A stretch of 62,545 bases of DNA, taken from NCBI GenBank assembly GCA_029559155.1, contig JAKQCM010000150.1:1-62545 (forward strand). The letters are read 5' to 3'. Positions 7,972 to 16,843 of this stretch are shown here, one piece after another. This stretch comes from Chloroflexota bacterium. GTDB taxonomy: Bacteria > Chloroflexota > Anaerolineae > Promineifilales > Promineifilaceae. The notes below the pieces were generated by a model. The model was not told the DNA's origin and searched no databases. It saw only the letters and a program-made list of their open reading frames with translations. Each line of letters starts with the position of its first letter. Position 1 is the stretch's first letter. The translations under genes were made by a program, and so were the position numbers.

Positions 7972-10701
7972 ATGAGCAATTGGTATAAGCGTGAAGCAGA
8001 CGACATCGTGGCAGAGTTACAAACATCGCCCCAAAATGGATTGACATCGGCCGAAGCGAAGAGCCGTTTGGAGAAATATGGGCTGAATGAGCTGATCGAT
8101 CGCGGCACGAAAAGCCCCTGGCTAATTTTGTTGGATCAGTTCAAAGATGTGATGGTGATTATTTTATTTATCGCCGCCCTGGTTTCTTTGTTCCTGGCCG
8201 AATATGCCGATGTCGTGGTTATCATGGCCATTGTGGTCTTGAATGCGGCGATTGGCTTTTCGCAAGAATATCGGGCGGAGCAGGCTGTGGCGGCGCTGAA
8301 AAAATTGGCTGTGCCGACGGTGAAAGTGCGGCGCGACGGCCGTGTGGAAGAAATCTCTGCCCGTCTACTGGTTCCTGGCGATATTGTCATGTTGGAAGCC
8401 GGTAACCTGGTGCCAGCCGACGGCCGTTTGCTCTCATGCGTCAACCTCAAAATTGAAGAAGCAGCCCTCACCGGCGAATCGGAAGCTGTAGAAAAAGTAG
8501 ACCACATCCTCACTGGCTCGGATTTGCCAATTGGCGACCGGCGGAATATGGCATTCATGGGCACAGTCATTTCCTATGGCCGCGGAACGGCCGTGGTTAC
8601 CGCCACCGGCATGGACACCCAACTGGGCGCCATCGCCGACCTCATTCAAGGCGTCGAACAAGAGCAAACGCCCCTCCAGCGCCGTCTGGCCCGCCTGGGC
8701 GTCACCCTGGGCTGGTTCTCTCTCGGTATTATCGCCATTGTCATCGTCCTGGGGTTGCTGCGCGGCGAAAAATGGGACATTCTCGTCCTGACGGCCATCA
8801 GCATGGCCGTGGCGGTTGTGCCAGAAGGGCTGCCCGCGGTCGTCTCCATCACCCTGGCCCTGGGTTCCCAGCGGATGCTCAAACGGCATGCGCTTATTCG
8901 CAAACTACCAGCCGTTGAAACGCTCGGGTCCGTTACCGTTATTTGCTCCGATAAAACCGGCACGCTGACGCAAAACCGCATGTCCGTAACTGTGTTTGAT
9001 GTCGCCGGACACACGCAAGAATTGGAAGCGCTCATCGACAAGCGCGGGGCTATCCTTCACGCCGAACTGACGCCTCATGCCCCGCCGGAGAATCGCTCGC
9101 TGAGCCTGCTGATTAAGGCTAGCGCTCTGTGCAACGATGCTTTTCTGCAAATCGAAGATGGCGTTGAACGCACCATTGGCGACCCTACCGAAGGCGCGTT
9201 GGTGGTGGCCGCAACCCAGATGGGTTATACAAAGGAAGAATTGGAAGCCACATGGCCGCGGGTGGCCGAAATCCCCTTCACCTCAGAACGCAAACGGATG
9301 ACCACCATCCATCGCATCGCCGACACCCAAAACGCCGAGATTTCTTTGCCCGCCCCGTACATTGCGTTTACCAAAGGGGCCATCGACAGCTTGCTGGAAG
9401 TTAGCACGCATATGTGGCAGGGCGAGTTAAACAACATTATTCCCCTGGATGATGAGCTGCGCGGGCGGATTTTGGCGGCGAATTCTCGATTTGCCGAGCT
9501 GGGGCAACGGGTATTGGGGGTGGTGGTACGGCCGTTAGACACCCCAGACATCGGCCCAGACGTTAACGTCGAATCCGACATGATCTTTATCGGTCTGGTA
9601 TCCATGATCGACCCACCGCGTCCAGAAGTGAAAGAGGCTGTCGAAATAGCCCGCAAAGCCGGCATCCGCCCTGTCATGATCACCGGCGACCACCCCCTGA
9701 CCGCCCTCTATATCGCTCAGGAACTGGACATCACACGGAACAATCGGTATCTAACCGGCAAGCAGCTGGCCGAAACGAGCTTGCCAGACCTGGAAGAAGT
9801 GGTCGAAGACATTTCCGTTTTTGCGCGCGTTTCCCCGGAACATAAATTAAATATCGTCAACGCCCTGCAAGATCGCGGCGAAATTGTGGCCATGACCGGT
9901 GATGGCGTCAACGATGCGCCAGCCCTTAAAAAATCGGAAATTGGCGTGGCAATGGGCATCACCGGCACCGACGTGTCCAAGGAAGCCGCCGACATGGTGC
10001 TGCTCGACGATAACTTCGCCACCATTGTGGCCGCAGTAGAAGAAGGGCGCGTTATCTTCGATAACATCCGCAAATTTATTCGTTACACATTGTCCAGCAA
10101 TACCGGTGAATTGATTGTGATGTTGGCCGCGCCCTTCCTGGGAATGCCGCTGCCTCTGGTTCCCCTACAAATTTTGTGGATCAATCTGGTAACGGATGGG
10201 CTGCCGGGTCTGGCTTTGGCTTTGGAAAATGGCGAGCGCGGCATCATGGAACGGCCGCCATTCCATCCCAAAGAGCATATTTTTAGCCGGGGGTTGGGCT
10301 GGCAAATTATCTGGATAGGCATCTTGATGGGCCTCGTATCGCTGTTGACCGGCTATTTTTATTACGTGCCTGGCGTGTCCAACGTGAAAGCCGACACCTG
10401 GCAGACGATGATCTTTACCACGCTGACCCTGGCGCAAATGGGCAATGCCCTGGCCATCCGTTCTAACGTCGATTCGGTCTTTAGTATCGGCTTTTTCACC
10501 AACCGCATGATGATTGTAGCCGTCATTTCGACTTTTCTTTTGCAGTTGGCGCTGATTTATTTTGGACCTTTGCAGCGTGTGTTTAGCACTGTGGCCCTAT
10601 CGGCGCGCGATTTGGGCATTAGTTTAGTCTTGAGCACGATTGTGTTTACGGCCGTTGAACTTTCGAAATGGGTCGGCCGGCGGCGGCACGCTCACGCGTA
10701 A
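7972..10701 (+). CDS. P2A-type cation-transporting ATPase (calcium type)
   Basis: This 909-residue P-type ATPase is complete. It has an N-terminal cation-ATPase domain, TGES in the actuator domain (about residue 167), [10 protein letters not shown] with the phosphorylated Asp (about 327), KGAIDSLL in the nucleotide domain and [12 protein letters not shown] in the hinge. Its membrane residues match SERCA-type calcium pumps: VVPEGLPA in M4, SSNTGE in M5 and NLVTDGLP in M6. It therefore likely expels calcium, with manganese as an alternative. I place the start at the ATG at 7972; the extra 43 upstream codons read through the leader hairpin and lack family similarity. Confidence 0.93.
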   Translation: MSNWYKREADDIVAELQTSPQNGLTSAEAKSRLEKYGLNELIDRGTKSPWLILLDQFKDVMVIILFIAALVSLFLAEYADVVVIMAIVVLNAAIGFSQEYRAEQAVAALKKLAVPTVKVRRDGRVEEISARLLVPGDIVMLEAGNLVPADGRLLSCVNLKIEEAALTGESEAVEKVDHILTGSDLPIGDRRNMAFMGTVISYGRGTAVVTATGMDTQLGAIADLIQGVEQEQTPLQRRLARLGVTLGWFSLGIIAIVIVLGLLRGEKWDILVLTAISMAVAVVPEGLPAVVSITLALGSQRMLKRHALIRKLPAVETLGSVTVICSDKTGTLTQNRMSVTVFDVAGHTQELEALIDKRGAILHAELTPHAPPENRSLSLLIKASALCNDAFLQIEDGVERTIGDPTEGALVVAATQMGYTKEELEATWPRVAEIPFTSERKRMTTIHRIADTQNAEISLPAPYIAFTKGAIDSLLEVSTHMWQGELNNIIPLDDELRGRILAANSRFAELGQRVLGVVVRPLDTPDIGPDVNVESDMIFIGLVSMIDPPRPEVKEAVEIARKAGIRPVMITGDHPLTALYIAQELDITRNNRYLTGKQLAETSLPDLEEVVEDISVFARVSPEHKLNIVNALQDRGEIVAMTGDGVNDAPALKKSEIGVAMGITGTDVSKEAADMVLLDDNFATIVAAVEEGRVIFDNIRKFIRYTLSSNTGELIVMLAAPFLGMPLPLVPLQILWINLVTDGLPGLALALENGERGIMERPPFHPKEHIFSRGLGWQIIWIGILMGLVSLLTGYFYYVPGVSNVKADTWQTMIFTTLTLAQMGNALAIRSNVDSVFSIGFFTNRMMIVAVISTFLLQLALIYFGPLQRVFSTVALSARDLGISLVLSTIVFTAVELSKWVGRRRHAHA

Positions 10702-10709
10702 GCAGACGG

Positions 10710-11582
10710 CTAAGGATTGCCGAGCACGACCACTGGCTCGACCAAACCCCAATCAAAACTGGCCAGATTTTCTGCGCCTAAGGCGATGATCGTCTCATAG
10801 TAGGCATTGGCGTTGGCGCGGAACTGAGCCACGTTGACGGTTCGGCAGACGGCCGGCAGCGGTTCCAGCCACTGCCGGGCGCGCAGCAGCATCTTCACCG
10901 CCCCACGATAATTCCCCCGTTCCACCTGATACAAGGCTATACCGACCTGTAAAATGCCCTGGTAGAGGTCGCGGCCAGGGCTGTCATCGGCGCGCCAGGC
11001 GGCTTCCAGATCGTCGTGGCAGCGGTAATACTCGCCCTGGTTGAAGAGGGCGATGCCCTGTTTGGCAAGATCAGAAAGTGGCTGCGCGCATGTTGTGGCC
11101 AGGATATGGGGGTCGGTGATGCGGGCGTATTTTTCGAAGAGTTGGGCCATGTCGGCGGTGAATTTGGAGCGGGCGACGACGGCGTCGGCGCCGGCGCTGC
11201 GGGCCGTTTGGGCGGCCGTTACGTCCATGTGCGAGCCAAAGCAGAGGATGGGCAGGCGGCGGGTGGCCGGCGAAGATTTAAGCGCCGCTATCCAGCGCTG
11301 CCAGGGTATGGCTTCGTTGTTAAGGTCAAAAAGCAAAAGCGCGGGCTGCCAGGCGGTTAGAAGGTCGAAGAGCTGCCCGCTCTGGCCGTGGAGCGATTCG
11401 CCGGGGGTTTCCGGTCGGGCGGCGTCGGGGAAGGGGGAAACGGCCGTTTCTCCTAAATCTGCCACATTGCCCACCCAGCGGATTTGGTAACCCAGGTGGG
11501 CGGCAACGTTGGCAATACGCGGCGTGAACATCAAATCAGCCACGAAGCCGACGATGAGGGGAGCATTTTGTGTGTTTTCCAT
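10710..11582 (-). CDS. Pseudo-receiver/DUF309 fusion protein
   Basis: The C-terminal third (about residues 175-275) is a DUF309 domain: LFNQGEYYRCHDDLEAAWR, DLYQGILQVGIALYQVERGNY and the AVKMLLRARQWL helix. The first 160 residues look like a degenerate response-regulator receiver (VGFVADLMFTPRIANVAAHLGY, LLFDLN, RLPILCFGSHMD, AGADAVVARSKF). The usual phospho-acceptor context is replaced by FDLNNEAI. Such fusions suggest a signalling or scaffold role, but the function is unknown. It converges on the ATPase gene with 8 bases between stop codons. Confidence 0.75.
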   Translation of the reverse strand: MENTQNAPLIVGFVADLMFTPRIANVAAHLGYQIRWVGNVADLGETAVSPFPDAARPETPGESLHGQSGQLFDLLTAWQPALLLFDLNNEAIPWQRWIAALKSSPATRRLPILCFGSHMDVTAAQTARSAGADAVVARSKFTADMAQLFEKYARITDPHILATTCAQPLSDLAKQGIALFNQGEYYRCHDDLEAAWRADDSPGRDLYQGILQVGIALYQVERGNYRGAVKMLLRARQWLEPLPAVCRTVNVAQFRANANAYYETIIALGAENLASFDWGLVEPVVVLGNP

Positions 11583-11684
11583 GGCAGCGATTGTAACAGA
11601 GGCGAGATGGCTCCGGTAGGGGAACGGCCGTTCCCGTGTTAAACTTAGGCCAGTGACGTTTGGTGGGCAAGAAAGGAGCGTGAC

Positions 11685-12287
11685 ATGGCAGAAGGAGATG
11701 AATTATTCGATCGTTTGCAGGCCCGGTATGAAGAGGGGCGCGTGCCGTGGGATGACGAAATGCCGCCGCCGGAAGTGGCGCAGATAGCGGCCAGCTTACC
11801 GCCGGGTCGGGCGTTGGATCTGGGTTGTGGGTACGGCCGTTCCAGCATCTATCTGGCGCGACGAAATTGGGTCGTCGACGGGGTTGATTTTATCCCCCTG
11901 GCCATTGCCGGCGCCCTGGCGCGTGCAGAAATGGCCGGCGTCGCGGAAAAGGCCAATTTTCACCTTGGGCGAGTCACCTATTTGCCGTTTTTGTCTGGGC
12001 CATATGATTTGGCCCTGGATGTGGGGTGTATGCACGCCTTGGACGATACCGGCCTCAGCCAGTATCGGGATGAGGTTTATCGGCTGCTGCGGTCGGGCGG
12101 TTTGTATTTGCTTTTTGCCCATTTGCGCAGCGATGAGGAAGAAGTGCCAGGGCGAGGCGTATACGAAGCTACATTGCATACCTTGTTTGGCTCGCACTTC
12201 ACTTTGGAAAAAGTGGTTCATGGCACAACGCAAGTAGAAAACAGACCGCCATTCGCCTCGGCCTGGTTTTGGTTTCGGCGAAATTGA
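11685..12287 (+). CDS. Class I SAM-dependent methyltransferase
   Basis: The 200-residue protein has the SAM-binding ALDLGCGYGRSSIYLA (motif I, about residue 46), an acidic VDGVDF at strand 2 and LALDVGCMHALD at motif II. It resembles the thiopurine/tellurite (TPMT/TehB-like) small-molecule methyltransferases. The ATG has AGGAG a few bases upstream. The neighbours give no clue to the substrate. Confidence 0.85.
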   Translation: MAEGDELFDRLQARYEEGRVPWDDEMPPPEVAQIAASLPPGRALDLGCGYGRSSIYLARRNWVVDGVDFIPLAIAGALARAEMAGVAEKANFHLGRVTYLPFLSGPYDLALDVGCMHALDDTGLSQYRDEVYRLLRSGGLYLLFAHLRSDEEEVPGRGVYEATLHTLFGSHFTLEKVVHGTTQVENRPPFASAWFWFRRN

Positions 12288-12336
12288 GCCGAAGATTAAG
12301 AACGCTGTGGGATGCGGCTGATTGGTTGCAAAACAT

Positions 12337-12365
12337 TTGCAAAATATGTACAAATATCCTACAAT
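12337..12365 (+). promoter_or_regulatory. Sigma-70-type promoter of the SDR gene
   Basis: TTGCAA (12337-12342), a 17-base spacer and TACAAT (12360-12365) make a good housekeeping promoter 35 bases before the SDR start codon. Confidence 0.7.
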
Positions 12366-12399
12366 ATAGTCATGCTTGACTAAAAGAAGGGGTATAACC

Positions 12400-13356
12400 A
12401 TGACGCAGCAAAAGAAATGGACCACGGCAAATATGCCGAATCTGAGCGGGAAAACGGCCGTTGTGACCGGCGCCAACAGCGGACTGGGGTACGAGACTTC
12501 TCTGGCGCTGGCGCAAAAAGGGGCGCGGGTCATCATGGCCTGCCGTAATCAGACCAAAGGGCAGCAGGCCGCCGGACAAATCCGGCAAATCGCTCCTGGC
12601 GCAGAGTTGGATTTGCGCCCGCTCGATCTGGCCGATCTGGCATCTGTGCGGGCGTTTAGCCAGGCGGTGCAAGCCGATTATGCCCAACTTGATTTGCTGA
12701 TCAACAATGCCGGGGTGATGGCGCTGCCTTATCGCCAGACGGCCGATGGGTTCGAGATGCAGTTCGGCACCAATCACCTGGGACATTTTGCCCTCACCGG
12801 CTTGCTGCTGGAGCGATTACTGGCGGCGCCGGCCGGGCGGGTGGTGACAGTGAGCAGCATGCTTCATCGCGGCGGGCAAATGAATTTTGATGATTTGCAG
12901 GGCCAGCAAACCTACAACAAACGCGCGGCTTACGGCCAGAGCAAGCTGGCGAACCTGTTGTTTGCTTATGAGTTGCAGCGGCGGTTAACGGCCGTTTCCG
13001 CCAACCTCATCAGCGTGGCGGCGCATCCGGGTTATGCCGCGACCAATTTGCAAGACGCCGGCCCGGCAATGGAAAACTCGGCCGTGCAGCGGCAGGTAAT
13101 GCGCCTGGCGAACAAAGTGATGGCTCAGAGCCAGGCGATGGGCGCGCTGCCTTCGCTGTATGCGGCTACGGCCGTCGACGTTCACGGCGGCGACTTTATC
13201 GGCCCGGATGGTTTTGGCGGGATGCGCGGCTACCCGACGCGCGCCCAATCCAGCGAGCGATCACATGATCTGACAACGGCCGTGCGCCTCTGGGATGTCT
13301 CTGTCGCTTTAACCAACGTCACCTATGCCCGGCTGGATGTAAATCCGGTAAAATAA
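12400..13356 (+). CDS. Short-chain dehydrogenase/reductase
   Basis: This 318-residue SDR has the NAD(P)-binding TGANSGLG near residue 24, LLINNAGVM, VVTVSSM and the catalytic YGQSK. It resembles the retinol-dehydrogenase/protochlorophyllide-reductase-like subgroup, which has a variable C-terminus. ACRNQTKGQ after strand 2 (an Arg) suggests NADP preference. The true start is the ATG at 12400, preceded by AAGGGG, not the upstream TTG. The substrate is unknown. Confidence 0.87.
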   Translation: MTQQKKWTTANMPNLSGKTAVVTGANSGLGYETSLALAQKGARVIMACRNQTKGQQAAGQIRQIAPGAELDLRPLDLADLASVRAFSQAVQADYAQLDLLINNAGVMALPYRQTADGFEMQFGTNHLGHFALTGLLLERLLAAPAGRVVTVSSMLHRGGQMNFDDLQGQQTYNKRAAYGQSKLANLLFAYELQRRLTAVSANLISVAAHPGYAATNLQDAGPAMENSAVQRQVMRLANKVMAQSQAMGALPSLYAATAVDVHGGDFIGPDGFGGMRGYPTRAQSSERSHDLTTAVRLWDVSVALTNVTYARLDVNPVK

Positions 13357-13378
13357 GGCAAAAATCTGGGGATTAGAC

Positions 13379-13438
13379 AGATTCCAAGGGTTTGTTTTAG
13401 AGAAGATAAACCTGATGGACCTTAAACCCTTACGGTCT
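13379..13438. repeat. Paired palindromic repeat element, copy 3 (degraded)
   Basis: AGATTCCAAGGGTTT (13379-13393) and AAACCCTTACGGTCT (13424-13438) are diverged arms with exactly 30 bases between them. The element lies between the SDR gene and mrpA, ending 16 bases before the mrpA start. Confidence 0.75.
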
Positions 13439-13453
13439 TAACAAGCAAAAACC

Positions 13454-16342
13454 ATGATTGATCCGACACTTCTCTGGCCACTACTTCTGATTCTGGCTGC
13501 CGCCATCCTTGCGGCAGGTGCCGGGTTTCCCGCCCTGAACCGGCGGCTTTCCATCACACGGTTAAGCTGGATTTTGGCGTTAGCGCCAGTGGCGGCGGCC
13601 GTGTTGTTGGCCTTGCGTGTGCCCCAGGCCAACGATGGAACAGTTTTCACCTGGCAGTGGACCTGGCTGCCCGCGCTCAATCTCAACCTTGGTTTGTACG
13701 TCGATAGTCTCAGCTTGTTATTTGGCCTTCTGGTCACCATCATCGGGGCATTGGTTGTGGTGTACGCCGGACAGTACTTCAAGGGCGACCAGAGCGCGTG
13801 GCGATTCCTCGCTTATCTGCTGCTGTTCATGGTGTCTATGTTGGGCATCGTCATGGCCGGGGATGTGTTAACCCTGTTCATTTTTTGGGAGGGGACCAGC
13901 ATCCTCTCGTTCTTGTTGGTGGCGTACAAATACCAGTACCAAGAGGCGCGATATGGGGCGTTTCGCGCCTTGTTCATCACCGGCGGCGGCGGCATTGCGC
14001 TGTTAGCCGGCCTTTTGTTTGTGGGTTACGCGGCCGGCGGCACAGATTTTGCCACCATTCTTAGCAGCGGCGATGTGCTGCGCAGCAATGATTTTTATCT
14101 GGTGATGTTGGGGCTGGTGGCTTTTGGCGCATTCACCAAAAGCGCCCAATGGCCCGCCCATATCTGGCTGCCCGGAGCCATGAGCGCGCCCACGCCTGCC
14201 AGTGCCTACCTCCATTCCGCTACGATGGTCAAGGCAGGCATCTACCTGATGGCCCGCATGAACCCGGCCCTGGGTTTCACCGATGCCTGGTTCTGGCTGC
14301 TGACCATTTTCGGGGGAATTACGATGCTTGCCGGCGCTTATTTGGGTCTTAAACAACACGACCTCAAGGGCTTGTTGGCCTACTCCACCATCAGCCAATT
14401 AGGCGTGTTGATGATGCTCATCGGCCAGGATGTGCCGGAAGCCTACAAAGCGTTGGTAATCGGGATCATTGCCCATGCGTTTTATAAGAGCGCGCTCTTT
14501 TTGGTGGCCGGCATTGTGGATCACGAGACAGGCACGCGAGATATTCGGCGGTTGGGCGGACTACGTAAGGTGATGCCTTACACTTTTGCCGCCGGGACGC
14601 TGGCGGCTTTGTCGATGGCCGGTCTGCCACCCATGTTTGGATTTTTGGCCAAGGAGACTCTGCTGGTTACTGTGACCACTATGCCGCCGGTAGTTGCCGG
14701 GGTGATTCGCTGGAGCACGGTGCTGGCGGGGTCGCTGATGTTGGCGCAGGCGGGTTTGTTCATCTGGGAAACCTTCATGGGGCAACCCAAAGACCCAGAG
14801 GTTCACGGCCATGAAGCGCCCTGGCCGATGTGGCTGGCGCCGATGATTCCGGCCGCGCTGTCGCTTGTTTTGAGCATTTTGCCCGGCCCGAAAGAGGAGG
14901 CTACCTTCCTGGCGGCGGCGGCGCAAGCGGCCTATGGAACCAAGGTGAAAGTTTCTACGGTGCTGTTTCATGGCCTGACGGTGGAATTTTTATTGTCGCT
15001 GGTGGCTATTTCATTGGGCTTTGGGCTGTTTGTGTTCCGTCATCGGGTGCGGGCATGGCAGACGGCCGTATTGCCCGAAATGTCGTTTAACAAGCTGTAT
15101 GTGTGGGTGTTGGCGGCGATTGACCGGGCGAGTGAGTGGGCGACGCGATTGCAGCAGGGACGATTACGGCCGTATCTGCTCATCATGCTGTCGGCAACGG
15201 CCGTGTTGGTATTTGCCTTTAGCTGGCGTAATTTGCCGGGCGTTTCGTTAGGTTCCTGGCCGGGCCTGAATCTGGATGGCGAACTGGATATTTTGCGCTT
15301 GTTTGCCCTGCTGGTGGTGGTGGGCGCATCGTTGATGTCGGTGGTTTTGGTGCGTGATTTTAACGCCATCCTGGCGTTTGGCGCGGCCGGATTAAGCATG
15401 GCGCTGTTGTTTGCTCTGGAGCCTGCACCGGACGTGGCTCTGGTACAAATTGTGGTGGATATTTTGGCGGTGGTCATTTTGGTGCTGGCGCTGACCCGTC
15501 TGCCGCGCCGCCAGAGGCGCAAAGCGCAGGAAGTGGCCGTTATTTTGCGTTATTCTCGCTGGTCTATTTTGCGGGATACGGCCGTTGCCGGGGCTGTTGG
15601 TTTGCTGGTGACGCTGATCACGCTCGCTGCTCTAACCGATCGACCGCGCGAAAGCGTGGTGACGCCTTTTTATGCGGCCAATGCCAAAACCTTGACCGGC
15701 GCAACGGACATTGTGGGCGCGATTGTGGTTGATTTTCGCGCTCTGGATACCTTGTTGGAGATCACCGTGTTTAGCATGGCCGGTCTGGGCATTTACACGC
15801 TGCTGCGGCACGCGGCGCAAAAGCATGGGGACAATCGTGCTGTAGAAGATGGCGAGGGAACGGCCGTGTCCGACCGGCAATCCACCTATGGCATTAGCGG
15901 GATGCGCACCTCCGCTTTTGTGCGCGTTCCGGCGTTTGTTTCGCTGCCGTTGTCGCTGATGCTGGCCGCCACGCACATGATGTACGGCCACAACCAACCC
16001 GGCGACGGCTTTACGGCCGGCGTGGTCATCAGTCTGGCGGTGGCTTTGTGGTATGTGGTCTTTGGCTACGAAGAAACTCGCCGCCGCTTGCCCTGGCTGC
16101 GTGCGACCTCGTTTGTGGCTGCTGGGGTGCTGTTGGCCGTGGTCACAGGCAGCGTCGCGGCGCTGATCACCGGTAATTTTTTGGGCAATGTGGATTTTAC
16201 GGCCGGCTGGACGTTTATGCCGGACGGTTTTCATATCAGCACTTCTTTCCTGTTTGAGGTTTCTATCTGTCTGGCGGTGTTGGGCGGCGCGGCGCGCATG
16301 TTGAACTCGCTGGGACACCCGGAAGGGAGAGATAGGGATTAG
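13454..16342 (+). CDS. mrpA: Mrp Na+/H+ antiporter subunit A, fused to MrpB
   Basis: The 962-residue polytopic protein combines an N-terminal NuoL-like proton-translocating domain (FFWEG-type glutamate in FIFWEGTSILSFLL, KSAQWPAHIWLPGAM, the VKAGIYLM lysine) with MbhD/DUF4040 and MbhE segments (about residues 610-790). The C-terminal MnhB domain (from about 815) has MMYGHNQPGDGFTAGVV. In many bacteria MrpB is separate; here no free mrpB exists, so A and B are one chain. It is the largest subunit of a proton-driven sodium efflux complex and the first gene of mrpACDEFG. Confidence 0.93.
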   Translation: MIDPTLLWPLLLILAAAILAAGAGFPALNRRLSITRLSWILALAPVAAAVLLALRVPQANDGTVFTWQWTWLPALNLNLGLYVDSLSLLFGLLVTIIGALVVVYAGQYFKGDQSAWRFLAYLLLFMVSMLGIVMAGDVLTLFIFWEGTSILSFLLVAYKYQYQEARYGAFRALFITGGGGIALLAGLLFVGYAAGGTDFATILSSGDVLRSNDFYLVMLGLVAFGAFTKSAQWPAHIWLPGAMSAPTPASAYLHSATMVKAGIYLMARMNPALGFTDAWFWLLTIFGGITMLAGAYLGLKQHDLKGLLAYSTISQLGVLMMLIGQDVPEAYKALVIGIIAHAFYKSALFLVAGIVDHETGTRDIRRLGGLRKVMPYTFAAGTLAALSMAGLPPMFGFLAKETLLVTVTTMPPVVAGVIRWSTVLAGSLMLAQAGLFIWETFMGQPKDPEVHGHEAPWPMWLAPMIPAALSLVLSILPGPKEEATFLAAAAQAAYGTKVKVSTVLFHGLTVEFLLSLVAISLGFGLFVFRHRVRAWQTAVLPEMSFNKLYVWVLAAIDRASEWATRLQQGRLRPYLLIMLSATAVLVFAFSWRNLPGVSLGSWPGLNLDGELDILRLFALLVVVGASLMSVVLVRDFNAILAFGAAGLSMALLFALEPAPDVALVQIVVDILAVVILVLALTRLPRRQRRKAQEVAVILRYSRWSILRDTAVAGAVGLLVTLITLAALTDRPRESVVTPFYAANAKTLTGATDIVGAIVVDFRALDTLLEITVFSMAGLGIYTLLRHAAQKHGDNRAVEDGEGTAVSDRQSTYGISGMRTSAFVRVPAFVSLPLSLMLAATHMMYGHNQPGDGFTAGVVISLAVALWYVVFGYEETRRRLPWLRATSFVAAGVLLAVVTGSVAALITGNFLGNVDFTAGWTFMPDGFHISTSFLFEVSICLAVLGGAARMLNSLGHPEGRDRD

Positions 16343-16343
16343 G

Positions 16344-16401
16344 GATTTACGATTTACGATTTACGATTGGCGATTTACGATTGGTGATGGGTGATGGGTA
16401 G
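16344..16401. repeat. Short tandem repeat, GATTTAC/GGGTGAT units
   Basis: The mrpA-mrpC gap holds repeated ATTTACG and GATGGGT units (about 7-8 bp). Such low-complexity runs recur in the window near 26392-26492. No coding or signal role is visible. Confidence 0.6.
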
Positions 16402-16419
16402 GGAGGTGGAAGGGTAATT

Positions 16420-16752
16420 ATGGAATTATTAACGGCCGTTGCCGTCGGTTTCTTGTTTGCCATTGGCGTTTTTCAGATGCTGCGGCGGAATGTGATCCGC
16501 TCTGTGATTGGGCTGATGATTTTGGCTAACGCCGTGAACCTCTTTCTGCTTAGCACCGGGGCGTATAACGGCCTGGCGGCGGCGTATACAACGGCCACAG
16601 ACCTGCGCAGCGATGCTTTGCCCCAGGCGTTGATTTTAACGGCCGTTGTCATCAGCATGGGCGGGACGGCGTTTGTTTTAGCCATGTTGTACATCCTATC
16701 TTCCCGCTACCAAACGGCCGATATGGATGAAGTGAACGGGTTGAAAAATTGA
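16420..16752 (+). CDS. mrpC: Mrp Na+/H+ antiporter subunit C
   Basis: This 110-residue NuoK-like protein has three membrane helices. The family pattern is visible in VIGLMILANAVNLFLLSTG and PQALILTAVVISMGGTAFVLAML, which includes the conserved PQALxLTAIVI. It sits between mrpA and mrpD. GGAAGGG precedes the ATG. Confidence 0.93.
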   Translation: MELLTAVAVGFLFAIGVFQMLRRNVIRSVIGLMILANAVNLFLLSTGAYNGLAAAYTTATDLRSDALPQALILTAVVISMGGTAFVLAMLYILSSRYQTADMDEVNGLKN

Positions 16753-16791
16753 GACCCCAAGGTTTTTGGGGAACTCAACCCCTCAGGGTCT
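16752..16791. repeat. Paired palindromic repeat element, copy 4 (short spacer)
   Basis: AGACCCCAAGGTTTT (16752-16766) and AACCCCTCAGGGTCT (16777-16791) are arms of the same family, separated by only 10 bases. It starts on the mrpC stop codon and lies inside the mrp operon, so it can hardly be a strong terminator. Confidence 0.7.
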
Positions 16792-16843
16792 TCATAGAGG
16801 AACCGGAAAAGAATTGGTTCATGATTGTGCTGGAGGATAACGC

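Noticed and set aside
11796-12536. A 246-codon minus-strand frame across the methyltransferase and SDR genes
   Set aside because: It overlaps two well-supported genes and a promoter and has no recognisable domain.
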